Shown here: in pieces, positions 1 through 6,256 of the stretch
Layout of the letters: every line of letters begins with the position of its first letter
Numbering within the stretch: position 1 is the first letter of the stretch
Assembly (NCBI GenBank): GCA_036566745.1
Contig: DATCVR010000201.1
Location: 1-9,224 of the forward strand
DNA: 9,224 nt
From: DATCVR01 sp036566745
GTDB lineage: Bacteria > Actinomycetota > Actinomycetes > Jiangellales > Jiangellaceae
Reading direction: 5' to 3'
The notes under the pieces: generated by a model
The model's database searches: none
What the model saw: only the letters and a program-made list of their open reading frames with translations
What the model was told of the DNA's origin: nothing
Program-made: the position numbers and the translations under genes

Positions 1-911
1 TCATCGCCAACCTCGAGCACGAGCTCGCCGAGGCCGGGCTGTCGATCCCGGTCTACTGGGGCAATCGCAACTGGCACCCCTACCTCGCCGACGAGCTGGC
101 GCGGATGCGCGACGACGGCGTCCGCCGGGTCGCCGCCTTCGTCACCAGCGCGTACGACTCCTACTCCGGGTGCCGCCAGTACCGCGAGGACCTTGCCCGC
201 GCCGTCGCCGAGGTCGGGCCGGGGGCACCGGTCATCGACCGGCTCCGGCTGTGCTTCGACCATCCCGGTTTCTCGGCCGCGAACGCCGACGGCGTGGTCG
301 GCGCACTCGGCGACCTCCCGCGTGACGTGGCCGACGCCGCCCGCATCGTGTTCGTCACCCACTCGATCCCCACCGCGATGGCCGATACCTCCGGGCCCAC
401 CGGAGGCGCGTACGTCGCGCAGCACCAGGCCGTGGCCGCCGAGGTCGCTCGCCAGGTGGCCGAGCGCACCGGCGTCCGGCGTGACCACGATCTGGTCTAC
501 TGCTCGCGGAGCGGGTCGCCGCGCACGCCGTGGCTCGAGCCCGACGTGAACGACCACCTGGCGGAACTGGCCGAGCAGGACGTGCCGGCGGTCGTGCTGG
601 CGCCGATCGGATTCCTGTCCGACCACATGGAGGTCGCCTACGACCTCGACACCGAGGCGATGGCCACGGCGGCCAAGCTCGGCATTGCCGCGGCACGGGC
701 GGCCACGGCCGGCACCCATCCGGACTTCGTCGGCACCGTCGTCGACCTCCTGCTCGAGCGTGCGGCGGCCGAGCGGGGCGAGCAGGTGACGAGGGCCAGC
801 ATCGGCGCACCGGGGCCCGTGGCCGACGTCTGCCCGGGGGGATGCTGCCCGAATCCGCGCGGTCCGATGCCCGCGTTGTGCGGCGAGGACGCGCCCCCAT
901 ATCCCTCGTGA
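1..911 (+). CDS. cpfC: Ferrochelatase (coproporphyrin ferrochelatase), 5'-truncated by the window edge
   Basis: The cytosolic enzyme inserts Fe2+ into a porphyrin. In Actinobacteria the substrate is normally coproporphyrin III, giving coproheme, the penultimate step of the coproporphyrin-dependent heme route. The open frame runs in from the left edge (first full codon at 3), and about 302 residues are visible, so only a short N-terminal part is missing. Family motifs seen in order are VYWGNRNWHPYL near the edge, CRQYRED, FVTHSIP with the catalytic-type His (about 345-365), and GFLSDHMEVAYDLD with the conserved Glu (about 607-650). Four to five cysteines match the [2Fe-2S] ligands of actinobacterial ferrochelatases: one in YCSRSG (codon 501-503) and a C-terminal group at codons 831, 843, 846 and 879. 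No in-frame start is visible. The ATG at 105 is internal, because family motifs lie upstream of it. Family assignment is very secure; the coproporphyrin specificity comes from phylogeny, not from residues seen here. Confidence 0.96.
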   Translation, partial: IANLEHELAEAGLSIPVYWGNRNWHPYLADELARMRDDGVRRVAAFVTSAYDSYSGCRQYREDLARAVAEVGPGAPVIDRLRLCFDHPGFSAANADGVVGALGDLPRDVADAARIVFVTHSIPTAMADTSGPTGGAYVAQHQAVAAEVARQVAERTGVRRDHDLVYCSRSGSPRTPWLEPDVNDHLAELAEQDVPAVVLAPIGFLSDHMEVAYDLDTEAMATAAKLGIAAARAATAGTHPDFVGTVVDLLLERAAAERGEQVTRASIGAPGPVADVCPGGCCPNPRGPMPALCGEDAPPYPS

Positions 912-1010
912 TCACGACGCTGAGCGATGTAACCGATCTCACATAGGTCGTTCGGCGCGGAAGTCAGGCCGTTCGGGCCGCCCGCGTGGCGAGCACCGTG
1001 GCGGGCATGC

Positions 1011-1048
1011 GCCCACGCCGTCGCGGCCAGGCTGCCGGCGGCGTGGGC
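1011..1048. other. Strong GC-rich hairpin (13-bp stem)
   Basis: The arm GCCCACGCCGTCG (1011-1023) pairs with CGGCGGCGTGGGC (1036-1048), giving 12 Watson-Crick pairs and one G-T wobble around a 12-nt loop. No T-tract follows on either strand, so it is not a canonical intrinsic terminator. It lies about 100 nt past the ferrochelatase stop and could be a U-less actinobacterial-type terminator, an RNA stability element or part of a small RNA. Long GC stems can also arise by chance in DNA of this composition. Confidence 0.4.
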
Positions 1049-1136
1049 CACGGCATCGTCGCAGGTGGGCGCGGGACGAGCGGTCACGCTCGGCATCCGG
1101 GATGAAGTCGTGGCCCGGCGGCGTTGAGTGCCCCGA

Positions 1137-1154
1137 GTGTCGAGCGCGCGACAC
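1137..1154. repeat. Inverted repeat GTGTCG-N6-CGACAC
   Basis: Perfect 6-bp arms at 1137-1142 and 1149-1154 flank AGCGCG. The element sits 14 nt upstream of a TACGGT sequence (1169-1174) that fits an actinobacterial -10 box, so it could be an operator over a -35 region. No regulator is recognisable from the arms alone. Confidence 0.3.
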
Positions 1155-1362
1155 GAGCCGTCCTCCGGTACGGTGCTGGCCGTCGGTCCGTGGGAGGAAC
1201 CGGACAACAGCGGCGGGCCGGTGTGCGGGCCGGCGCGAACATCCGGCAGAATCTCCGGCTCAGGCCGGGCACAATCACGGGCGTTCGTGCGTTACGAAGG
1301 CGCACCAGCACGTGGCAACACCGGTGCGACCCGACACACGACCACCGAAACAGGCGCCCAGC

Positions 1363-1370
1363 GAGGGGGA
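1363..1370 (+). promoter_or_regulatory. Ribosome binding site of the DUF4193 gene
   Basis: The purine run GAGGGGGA lies 7 nt before the ATG at 1378. It supports that start over the upstream in-frame ATG at 1102, which would add a 92-residue arginine-rich tail not expected in this family. Confidence 0.75.
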
Positions 1371-1377
1371 CAGACCG

Positions 1378-1677
1378 ATGGCAACCGATTACGACGCTCC
1401 ACGGAAGACCGACGACGACATCTCCGAGGATTCCATCGAGGAGCTGAAGAACCGGCGAATCGACAAGTCCTCGGGCATCGTCGACGTCGACGAGACCGAG
1501 CTCAACGAATCGCTCGAACTTCCCGGGGCCGACCTCTCCAACGAGGAACTGGCCGTACGAGTGCTCCCGCGGCAGGCTGACGAGTTCACCTGCGCGCAGT
1601 GCTTCCTCGTACACCACCGCAGCCAGCTGGCGAAGGAGAAGAACGGGCAGTTCATCTGCCGCGACTGCGCCGCCTGA
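1378..1677 (+). CDS. DUF4193 family zinc-ribbon protein
   Basis: This is a 99-residue actinobacterial protein of unknown function. The N-terminal half is acidic and probably flexible (MATDYDAPRK at the start, many D/E through residue 55). The conserved block LPGADLSNEELAVRVLP (about 48-64) follows. The C-terminus carries two CxxC pairs, C72/C75 and C94/C97, around FLVHHRSQLA, which should form one zinc ribbon. Length and near-invariant C-terminus match the family, whose M. tuberculosis member is Rv2699c. The start is fixed by the conserved MATDYDAPR N-terminus and a strong ribosome binding site. The gene is monocistronic by layout, ending 15 bp from the convergent DUF3093 stop. The zinc ribbon suggests nucleic-acid or protein binding, but no function can be assigned. 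Confidence 0.95.
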   Translation: MATDYDAPRKTDDDISEDSIEELKNRRIDKSSGIVDVDETELNESLELPGADLSNEELAVRVLPRQADEFTCAQCFLVHHRSQLAKEKNGQFICRDCAA

Positions 1678-1692
1678 GTGCGTCGCTCTCCC

Positions 1693-2157
1693 TCAACGGC
1701 CGGCGCCGGCCTCGTCACGCGCCGCTTCGAGTACGGCTACCAGCCGCTCGGGGCGGCGCGTTGACATGAGCCAGTAGGGGACCGGGTCGGTGTCGTCGGC
1801 CACCTCCACCCGCACCACCGCTGGTACGTATCCCCGGATGACGAGATACGCCGCCGGATCGAGATCGCGGCCTCGGGCCGTCCGGGCATCGTCACCGTCC
1901 AGCGCGGTGACCGCTCCCACAGCCGACATCGGTAGCACCGCTCGCCCGGCGCGCAGCCCCTCGGGACCCACCTCGATCCTGATCCGCCCGTAGGCGACCA
2001 GCGCGGCACCGCCGGCGACCAGCAACCCGGCGCTCACCGGCAGCGAGACGCTCCAGCCGTAGGCATGGTGGTACGCGAGCCAGACCGAGGCCACCATGCC
2101 GAGCAACAACAGCCACCACATCGCAGGGACGCGCAGCCGTTCGCGATGAGTCCTCAC
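1693..2157 (-). CDS. DUF3093 family membrane protein
   Basis: This 154-residue protein of unknown function has two predicted N-terminal membrane helices (about residues 14-30 and 36-57). The N-terminal ERLRVP followed by tryptophans is typical of DUF3093. A soluble C-terminal domain (about 58-154) contains RIEVGPEGLRAG and a YWLMSTRRPERL segment. The M. tuberculosis equivalent by position is Rv2698, also between a DUF4193 gene and dut and also oriented opposite to dut. The chosen start is GTG at 2157, which puts the conserved RERLRVP motif near the N-terminus. No Shine-Dalgarno sequence or clear -10 box is visible before it, so the exact start is less certain than the family. It is divergent from the thioesterase gene with 53 bp between them. 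Confidence 0.88.
   Translation of the reverse strand: MRTHRERLRVPAMWWLLLLGMVASVWLAYHHAYGWSVSLPVSAGLLVAGGAALVAYGRIRIEVGPEGLRAGRAVLPMSAVGAVTALDGDDARTARGRDLDPAAYLVIRGYVPAVVRVEVADDTDPVPYWLMSTRRPERLVAVLEAARDEAGAGR
1698..1711. terminator. Perfect GC palindrome at the convergent gene ends, possible bidirectional terminator
   Basis: GGCCGGCGCCGGCC is a perfect 14-bp palindrome able to form a 5-bp stem with a GCGC loop. It lies in the last codons of the DUF3093 gene (encoding AGAG), 21 bp past the DUF4193 stop. Its position between convergent genes suits a bidirectional terminator, but there is no T-tract and the palindrome may simply reflect Ala/Gly codons. Confidence 0.3.
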
Positions 2158-2174
2158 CGAAGAAGGGTCGCACG

Positions 2175-2202
2175 CTGACTCGGCACCTCCCGCGGGTAGG
2201 GT
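2175..2202 (+). promoter_or_regulatory. Promoter of the thioesterase-dut operon (leaderless type)
   Basis: CTGACT (2175-2180) and TAGGGT (2197-2202) are separated by 16 bp and resemble the -35 and TANNNT -10 elements of the housekeeping actinobacterial sigma factor. The -10 box ends 8 nt before the GTG at 2211, so transcription would begin at or next to the start codon. There is no Shine-Dalgarno sequence, which agrees with a leaderless transcript. Confidence 0.55.
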
Positions 2203-2210
2203 CGGCGACC

Positions 2211-2789
2211 GTGACCGAAGCCATCACGAGGGTGCCTGCGGAGGCGGTCCTGCCGCCACGGCATCCGGATGCGCCCGCCCCCGGCGAGCGCATCGCCTCT
2301 CACTACGACCGCTGTGTGGGTTGCGGCGAGGACCATCCCACCGGGCTCAAGGTCGTGGTCACGGCGGGCGAGGGCCTCACCCTCTCGGGGCGGTTCACCG
2401 TCACCGGCGACCATCAGGGCGCTCCCGGCCTGGCCCACGGCGGCATGCTGTCGCTCGCCTTCGACGAAGTGCTCGGCTCGCTCGTCTGGCTGGTGGGAAT
2501 CCCCGCGGTCACCGGCCATCTCGAGACCGACTACCGGCGCCCGGTGCCGGTAGGCACCACCCTGCACATCACAGCGCAGATCGACGGCCTCGCCGGGCGC
2601 AAGCTCTACGTGTCGGCCCAGGGCCGGGCGGGAGCCCCGGACGGCCCGCTCACGGTGAGCGCGTCGGCGATCTTCATCACGGTGGGCGGCCAGCACTTCA
2701 TCGAGCACGGCCGGGCGGAGGACGTGGCCGAGGCGCTGCGGACCGACGATGTGCGGGCGGCCGCGCGGGCGTTCGAGGTGAACCCGTGA
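2211..2789 (+). CDS. PaaI-family hotdog thioesterase
   Basis: This 192-residue protein is a single hotdog-fold acyl-CoA thioesterase-like domain. The N-terminal C35-V-G-C38-G-E-D-H-P-T-G-L segment matches the C-x-x-C-G...NPxGL signature of the PaaI/THEM4-like branch. The HGGM motif at 76-79, followed by D85-E86 on the central helix, supplies the expected active-site region. HLETDYRRPVPVGTTL (about 104-119) is the usual second half of the fold. The GTG at 2211 is supported by a leaderless promoter just upstream. The stop overlaps the dut start by 3 bp (GTGA), so the two are probably co-transcribed and translationally coupled. The substrate cannot be read from sequence. A hotdog thioesterase beside dut has no obvious biochemical logic; it may be house-cleaning of acyl-CoA, or simply co-expressed. 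Confidence 0.9.
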   Translation: MTEAITRVPAEAVLPPRHPDAPAPGERIASHYDRCVGCGEDHPTGLKVVVTAGEGLTLSGRFTVTGDHQGAPGLAHGGMLSLAFDEVLGSLVWLVGIPAVTGHLETDYRRPVPVGTTLHITAQIDGLAGRKLYVSAQGRAGAPDGPLTVSASAIFITVGGQHFIEHGRAEDVAEALRTDDVRAAARAFEVNP

Positions 2790-3262
2790 GCGGCGGCGCG
2801 CGGGGGTCGGTGGACATCCTGGTCACCCGGCTCGATCCCGAGGTCGCGCTGCCCGCGTACTCCCATCCCGGCGACGCCGGGGCCGACCTCGTCACCACCG
2901 AAGACGTCATCATCGGGCCCGGTGAGCGGGTGCTTGTCGGAACGGGCATCGCGATCGCCCTGCCGGACGGTTACGCTGCGTTCGTGCACCCGCGTTCCGG
3001 GCTCGCCCACCGGCTCGGCGTGAGCATCGTCAACACGCCTGGCACGGTCGACGCAGGCTACCGGGGCGAGATCAAGGTGCTGCTCGTCAACCACGACCTT
3101 CGCCAGCCGGCCGAGTTCCGCCGGGGCGACCGGATCGCCCAGCTGGTGGTCCAACGGGTCGAGCACGCGCGGTTCCACGAGGTCGACCGGCTGCCCGGGT
3201 CGGCTCGCGGCAACGGCGGGTACGGCTCGACGGGCGTGGCGAGTTCTGACGGAAGGAAGTAG
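2786..3262 (+). CDS. dut: dUTP diphosphatase (trimeric dUTPase)
   Basis: The enzyme hydrolyses dUTP to dUMP and pyrophosphate, keeping uracil out of DNA and supplying dUMP for thymidylate synthesis. At 158 residues it is the normal length for the homotrimeric class. All five motifs are present: HPGDAGADL (27-35), PRSGLA (69-74), GTVDAGYRGEIKV with the catalytic Asp and Tyr (86-98), RGDRIAQLVV (113-122) and GNGGYGSTG (142-150). In motif 5 the usual Phe that stacks on uracil is Tyr146. GTG at 2786 is chosen because GAGGTG lies 5 nt before it and it overlaps the thioesterase stop. The in-frame GTG at 2810, which would give a protein 8 residues shorter, is possible and also fits homologue lengths. 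It is the second gene of the block and equals Rv2697c by position. Confidence 0.97.
   Translation: MSGGARGSVDILVTRLDPEVALPAYSHPGDAGADLVTTEDVIIGPGERVLVGTGIAIALPDGYAAFVHPRSGLAHRLGVSIVNTPGTVDAGYRGEIKVLLVNHDLRQPAEFRRGDRIAQLVVQRVEHARFHEVDRLPGSARGNGGYGSTGVASSDGRK
3251..3259 (+). promoter_or_regulatory. Ribosome binding site of the DUF3710 gene
   Basis: GGAAGGAAG lies 9 nt before the GTG at 3269 and overlaps the end of dut. It fixes the DUF3710 start and implies translation from the dut transcript. Confidence 0.7.
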
Positions 3263-3268
3263 ATCCCA

Positions 3269-3997
3269 GTGTTCCGACGCCGGCGCCGTGCCGAGGACGC
3301 ACCGTCCTCCGATTCCGACCAGACCGAGGCGACGGTCGACGAGCTCGACGACGTGGTCACCACCGTCAACGACGGCGACGACCTGGCCGACTCACCCAAG
3401 ACGCCCCGCCCCGACGGCCCCTACGACGCCTCCGAGGTCGACCTCGACGAGGCCCGCGCCTCCCGCATCGACCTCGGCGGGCTGCTCGTCCAGGGCGTGC
3501 CCGGCATGCAGCTCCAGCTCCAGGTCGACCAGCGCACCCGCAACGGCACCAGCGCCCTGCTCGGGCTCGGCGACGCCGGCATCCAGCTCGTGGCCGTGGC
3601 CGCGCCGCGCAGCTCGGGCCTCTGGGGCCAGACCATGCTGCAGATCGAGGCCGATGCCCGACGTCGCGGAGGCACCGCCGAGGAGGCACACGGCCCGTTC
3701 GGCACCGAGGTGCGGGTGGTCGTGCCGGTCAACGCGCCCGACGGCAAGCGGGCCATGCAGCCCTCACGGGTGTCCGGCATCGACGGCCCTCGGTGGCTCC
3801 TGCGCGCGACGTTCCTCGGCAAGGCCACCACCGACGTCGAGACGTTCCAGCGCCTCGTCGGCATCGTCAAGCAGGTCGTGGTCGTCCGGGGCGACGCGCC
3901 GATGGCCCCGGGCGACGTCATCACGCTGCGGGCTCCTGCCAGCGACGACCTCGAGGGCGAGAACCCGCCCCCCACCCCGCCGGGAACCCAGGCATGA
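3269..3997 (+). CDS. DUF3710 family protein
   Basis: This 242-residue soluble protein has no known function. A basic start (MFRRRRRAED) is followed by a long acidic, low-complexity segment to about residue 45. The conserved part begins at GPYDASEVD (about 50) and RIDLGGLLV, and includes GLWGQTMLQIE and the hallmark GIDGPRWLLRATFLG (about 171-185). The C-terminus is a proline-rich tail. No membrane helix or catalytic motif is apparent. By position it corresponds to M. tuberculosis Rv2696c, directly after dut. It starts 6 bp after the dut stop with a good ribosome binding site, so it is in the same operon. Strict conservation next to dut in Actinobacteria suggests shared regulation or a nucleic-acid-related role, but that is inference only. 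Confidence 0.92.
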   Translation: MFRRRRRAEDAPSSDSDQTEATVDELDDVVTTVNDGDDLADSPKTPRPDGPYDASEVDLDEARASRIDLGGLLVQGVPGMQLQLQVDQRTRNGTSALLGLGDAGIQLVAVAAPRSSGLWGQTMLQIEADARRRGGTAEEAHGPFGTEVRVVVPVNAPDGKRAMQPSRVSGIDGPRWLLRATFLGKATTDVETFQRLVGIVKQVVVVRGDAPMAPGDVITLRAPASDDLEGENPPPTPPGTQA

Positions 3998-4043
3998 CCA
4001 CCTCGGCGTCGCCGCGCTCTCGTACGGTGTCGTCGCGGCGAGC

Positions 4044-4049
4044 TAGTCT
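4044..4049 (+). promoter_or_regulatory. Possible internal leaderless promoter (-10 box) of the OB-fold gene
   Basis: TAGTCT fits TANNNT and ends 7 nt before the ATG at 4057, the spacing expected for a leaderless transcript. No convincing -35 element is visible upstream. It suggests the OB-fold gene can be transcribed separately from dut. Confidence 0.4.
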
Positions 4050-4056
4050 CGGTTCC

Positions 4057-4443
4057 ATGGGCGAGCGCAAGGAGCGCGGAGGCCTCTGGGGCACGCTGTC
4101 CCGGTGGGCGGCCTCCGAAGAGGACATCGATGCCGAAGAGCTGCTCGAGCGCGCCCACACGGCAGGCTGCGTGCCGGTCGCCGAGGCCGACGAACGCTCG
4201 CGGGTGCGGGTCCGGGGCACGCTGCGTACCGTCACACTCCAGCCCCGGGCCGGCATGCCCGCGCTCGAGGCCGACCTGTTCGACGGCTCCGGCTCGGTGA
4301 GCCTCATCTGGCTCGGCCGCCGGCGCATCACGGGCATCACCTGCGGCCGGAGGCTCGTCGCCACGGGCCGCATCTCGACGTTGGAGGGCCGCCGGGTCAT
4401 GTTCAACCCCCGCTACGAGCTGCTCGCGCCGGGCACCGAATGA
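4057..4443 (+). CDS. OB-fold nucleic-acid-binding domain protein
   Basis: This 128-residue protein resembles the OB-fold anticodon-binding-like proteins found downstream of dut and DUF3710 in Actinobacteria (M. tuberculosis Rv2694c by position). A short N-terminal helical region (GLWGTLSRWAASEEDIDAEELLERA, abbreviated; about residues 9-32) precedes an OB fold at about 48-123. The fold shows VRVRGTLRTVTLQP, EADLFDGSGSVSLIWLGRRRI and ATGRISTLEGRRVMFNPRYEL strands. A role in nucleic-acid binding is expected from the fold, but no ligand is known. ATG 4057 is chosen because it matches family length and sits behind a TAGTCT box. The in-frame ATG 3994 overlaps the DUF3710 stop (ATGA) and would add 21 residues, but 6 of those 21 codons end in A or T, unlike the gene body. 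The stop overlaps the DUF3159 start (ATGA). Confidence 0.88.
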   Translation: MGERKERGGLWGTLSRWAASEEDIDAEELLERAHTAGCVPVAEADERSRVRVRGTLRTVTLQPRAGMPALEADLFDGSGSVSLIWLGRRRITGITCGRRLVATGRISTLEGRRVMFNPRYELLAPGTE

Positions 4444-5195
4444 ACGACACCCACCACGACCCGGCGCAGGAAGCCACCGATCGCCAGGGTTGGCTCGGCG
4501 CGATCTCTTCCGACGATCGCTTCCGCCCGGCCGATGCCCTCGGTCCGGGTGCCTTCCTCGACGCCGGGCTGCCGCTGGCCCTGTTCACCGTGGTCTACGC
4601 CGCGGCCGGGCGCGATCTCACGCTCTCGCTGTGGGTGGCGGTCGGCGCGGGCGCGCTGCTGGCGCTGATCCGGCTGATCCGGCGCGAGCCGATCCAGAAC
4701 GTCCTCGCGGGATTCGTCGGTCTCGGCATCGCGGCGTACGTGTCCAGCCGCACCGGCCGGGCCGAGGACGTCTTCCTGCCGGGCCTGCTCATCAACGTCG
4801 GCTACGGGCTGGCGTACCTCGTCTCGATCATCGTGCGCTGGCCGTTGCTGGGGCTGTTCGTCGGGTTCGCCACCGGCCAGGGGACGTCCTGGCGGGGCGA
4901 CCCCGTGCTGCTGCGGGCCTACATGAAGGCCAGCGCGATCTGGGTCGGCATGTTCGCGGTGCGCCTCGCCGTCCAGGCCCCCCTGTACTTCGCGGGCGAG
5001 GAGCAGCTCGGCTGGCTCGCCACGGCCCGCCTGATCATGAGCTGGCCGTTGTTCCTGCTGGTCGCCTATCTGTCGTGGGTGATCATCCGGCCCGCCTACC
5101 GCGCTCACCAGGCCGCCAACACGCCCGGTCCGCCGGCAGCGTCCCGCGACGCCGAAGGCGCCGAGAGCGCCGACGAACAGGTGCGCGAGGGCTGA
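4440..5195 (+). CDS. DUF3159 family integral membrane protein
   Basis: This 251-residue protein has about six predicted membrane helices (roughly residues 42-57, 61-80, 87-103, 112-146 as one or two, 160-182, 193-216). The N- and C-terminal tails are hydrophilic, the latter Ala/Glu-rich. The conserved family features include a soluble LGAISSDDRFRPADALGPGAFLDAG-like lead-in (about 19-43, shortened here), REPIQNVLAG (82-91) and the RGDPVLLRAYMKAS segment (152-165). The M. tuberculosis equivalent is Rv2693c. ATG 4440 overlaps the OB-fold stop as ATGA, indicating translational coupling. Transporter or channel activity has been guessed for the family because genes for TrkA proteins lie next to it. 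Nothing in this sequence proves that. Confidence 0.92.
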   Translation: MNDTHHDPAQEATDRQGWLGAISSDDRFRPADALGPGAFLDAGLPLALFTVVYAAAGRDLTLSLWVAVGAGALLALIRLIRREPIQNVLAGFVGLGIAAYVSSRTGRAEDVFLPGLLINVGYGLAYLVSIIVRWPLLGLFVGFATGQGTSWRGDPVLLRAYMKASAIWVGMFAVRLAVQAPLYFAGEEQLGWLATARLIMSWPLFLLVAYLSWVIIRPAYRAHQAANTPGPPAASRDAEGAESADEQVREG

Positions 5196-5206
5196 GCCGG
5201 GTCGGG

Positions 5207-5212
5207 CAGAAT
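5207..5212 (+). promoter_or_regulatory. Weak -10-like box before the deaminase gene
   Basis: CAGAAT matches four of six positions of TATAAT and ends 6 nt before the ATG at 5219. No Shine-Dalgarno sequence precedes that ATG, so either a leaderless transcript or read-through from the DUF3159 gene could supply translation. No -35 element is evident. Confidence 0.25.
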
Positions 5213-5218
5213 CGGCTG

Positions 5219-6238
5219 ATGTCGTTCATCGCCGGGCTGCCCAAGGCCGAGCTCCATGTCCATCACGTCGGCTCGGCGTCACCACGCGTGGTCGCCGAGC
5301 TAGCGGCACGCTACGAGGGCGAGACGTCGGTGCCGGCCGACCCCGACCGCCTGGCCGAGTTCTTCACGTTCACCGATTTCGCCCACTTCGTCGAGATCTA
5401 TCTCTCCGTCGTCGACCTGATCCGGACGCCCGACGACCTCTGGACCCTGACCTACGAGGTGGCGCGTGACCTCGCGGCGCAGAACGTCCGCTACGCCGAG
5501 CTGACGCTCACGCCGTACACCTCGATCGTGCGGGGCATCGCGGCCGAGGCCTACTGCGAGAGCGTCGAAGACGCCCGGCGGCGGGCCGAGTCCGACCTCG
5601 GCGTCACGCTGCGGTGGTGCTTCGACATCCCCGGCGAGTCGGGGATCCCGGCCGCCGACGTCACCCTCGACACCGCCCTGCGCCTGCGTCCCGACGGGCT
5701 GGTGAGCTTCGGCCTCGGCGGTCCGGAGATCGGCGTGCCGCGCGCGCAGTTCGCACCCCATTTCGCACAGGCGATCGCCGCTGGGCTGCACAGCGTCCCG
5801 CACGCCGGCGAGTCCACCGGGCCCGCCACCATCTGGGACGCCGTCGACCAGCTCGGCGCCGAGCGGATCGGTCACGGCATCGCCGCGGCGCAGGACCCCG
5901 TCCTGATGGAGCACCTGGCCGCCCGCGGCATCACCCTCGAGGTGTGCCCCACGTCCAATGTGCGCACGAGGTCGGTGCCGTCGCTGGCCGAACACCCGCT
6001 CCCGGCGCTCGTCGCCGCGGGCGTCCCGGTCACGATCAACTCTGACGACCCGCCGATGTTCGGCACGACGCTGACCGCCGAGTACGAGGTCGCGGCTGAG
6101 CTCCTCGGTCTCGACGACGCCGGGGTCGCCGACCTGGCCCGGTCGGCCGTGCGCGCGTCGTTCCTGGACGACGACGGCAAGACGGCGCTCCTCGCCGAGA
6201 TCGACGCATACACCGCCGCCGCCACTGCCACCGGCTGA
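5219..6238 (+). CDS. Adenosine deaminase family protein (possibly aminodeoxyfutalosine deaminase)
   Basis: This is a zinc amidohydrolase of the adenosine/AMP deaminase family, 339 residues, the normal length. Metal and catalytic residues are H13 and H15 in LHVHHVGS, H195 and the general acid E198 in HAGE, H219 in RIGHG, and D276-D277 in NSDDPP. The chemistry is replacement of a purine 6-amino group by oxygen. In classical adenosine deaminases the metal-site loop reads HxHLDG; here it is HVHHVGS. The substrate loop is SFGLGGPE rather than a GxDLxGxE form. These changes resemble a Streptomyces-type clade annotated as adenosine deaminase, some of whose relatives (COG1816) act on 6-amino-6-deoxyfutalosine in menaquinone synthesis. 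No other menaquinone gene is in the window. It starts 23 bp after DUF3159 and converges with the LtrA gene. Family is secure; substrate is open. Confidence 0.93.
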   Translation: MSFIAGLPKAELHVHHVGSASPRVVAELAARYEGETSVPADPDRLAEFFTFTDFAHFVEIYLSVVDLIRTPDDLWTLTYEVARDLAAQNVRYAELTLTPYTSIVRGIAAEAYCESVEDARRRAESDLGVTLRWCFDIPGESGIPAADVTLDTALRLRPDGLVSFGLGGPEIGVPRAQFAPHFAQAIAAGLHSVPHAGESTGPATIWDAVDQLGAERIGHGIAAAQDPVLMEHLAARGITLEVCPTSNVRTRSVPSLAEHPLPALVAAGVPVTINSDDPPMFGTTLTAEYEVAAELLGLDDAGVADLARSAVRASFLDDDGKTALLAEIDAYTAAATATG

Positions 6239-6256
6239 CCGGGAGCTCGCGGGTCA
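6236..6256. terminator. Short imperfect inverted repeat spanning the two convergent stop codons
   Basis: TGACC (6236-6240) and GGTCA (6252-6256) are complementary and contain the stop codons of the deaminase and LtrA genes, with an 11-nt spacer including GAGCTC. The stem is only 5 bp and no T-tract is present, so any terminator role is weak. It occupies the only gap (15 bp) between the convergent genes. Confidence 0.2.

Larger units (their letters stand above)
912..1377. other. 466-bp intergenic stretch without a convincing gene
   Basis: This gap lies between the ferrochelatase stop and the DUF4193 start. No frame has a recognisable domain, and no tRNA-like fold is apparent. It contains a 13-bp hairpin (1011-1048), an inverted repeat (1137-1154) and a possible TACGGT -10 box (1169-1174). 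There is also a small inverted repeat, TTCGT/ACGAA (1284-1298), and the Shine-Dalgarno sequence of the next gene (1363-1370). Minus-strand frames stay open through about 939-1207 with G/C-rich third positions, but they lack a convincing start or homology and run antisense into the ferrochelatase. The DUF4193 frame also extends upstream to 1102, but its conserved start is at 1378. The region may hold the DUF4193 promoter and a long leader, a small RNA, or the remains of a lost gene. Confidence 0.6.

Noticed and set aside
939..1207. Minus-strand open frames in the gap after ferrochelatase (products rich in Ala, Arg, His)
   Set aside because: Third positions are partly G/C-rich, but there is no recognisable domain and no ribosome binding site or promoter. 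One frame also continues about 270 bp antisense into the ferrochelatase, which has unmistakable coding signatures. The open frame is expected by chance at this GC content.
1102..1377. Upstream extension of the DUF4193 frame beginning at ATG 1102, with a CPEC sequence near its start
   Set aside because: The family starts at MATDYDAPR (1378) with a strong ribosome binding site. The extension is arginine-rich and unlike the acidic DUF4193 N-terminus.
3288..4046. Long Pro/Ser/Arg/Thr-rich open frame inside the DUF3710 gene on the same strand
   Set aside because: It is an out-of-frame shadow; its low-complexity composition is typical of the +1/+2 frames of GC-rich genes, and DUF3710 is supported by conserved motifs and a ribosome binding site.
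3994..4056. Earlier ATG start for the OB-fold gene overlapping the DUF3710 stop
   Set aside because: It gives an attractive ATGA overlap, but 6 of 21 codons end in A or T. Family length also fits ATG 4057, which has a TAGTCT box at leaderless spacing. Kept only as an alternative.
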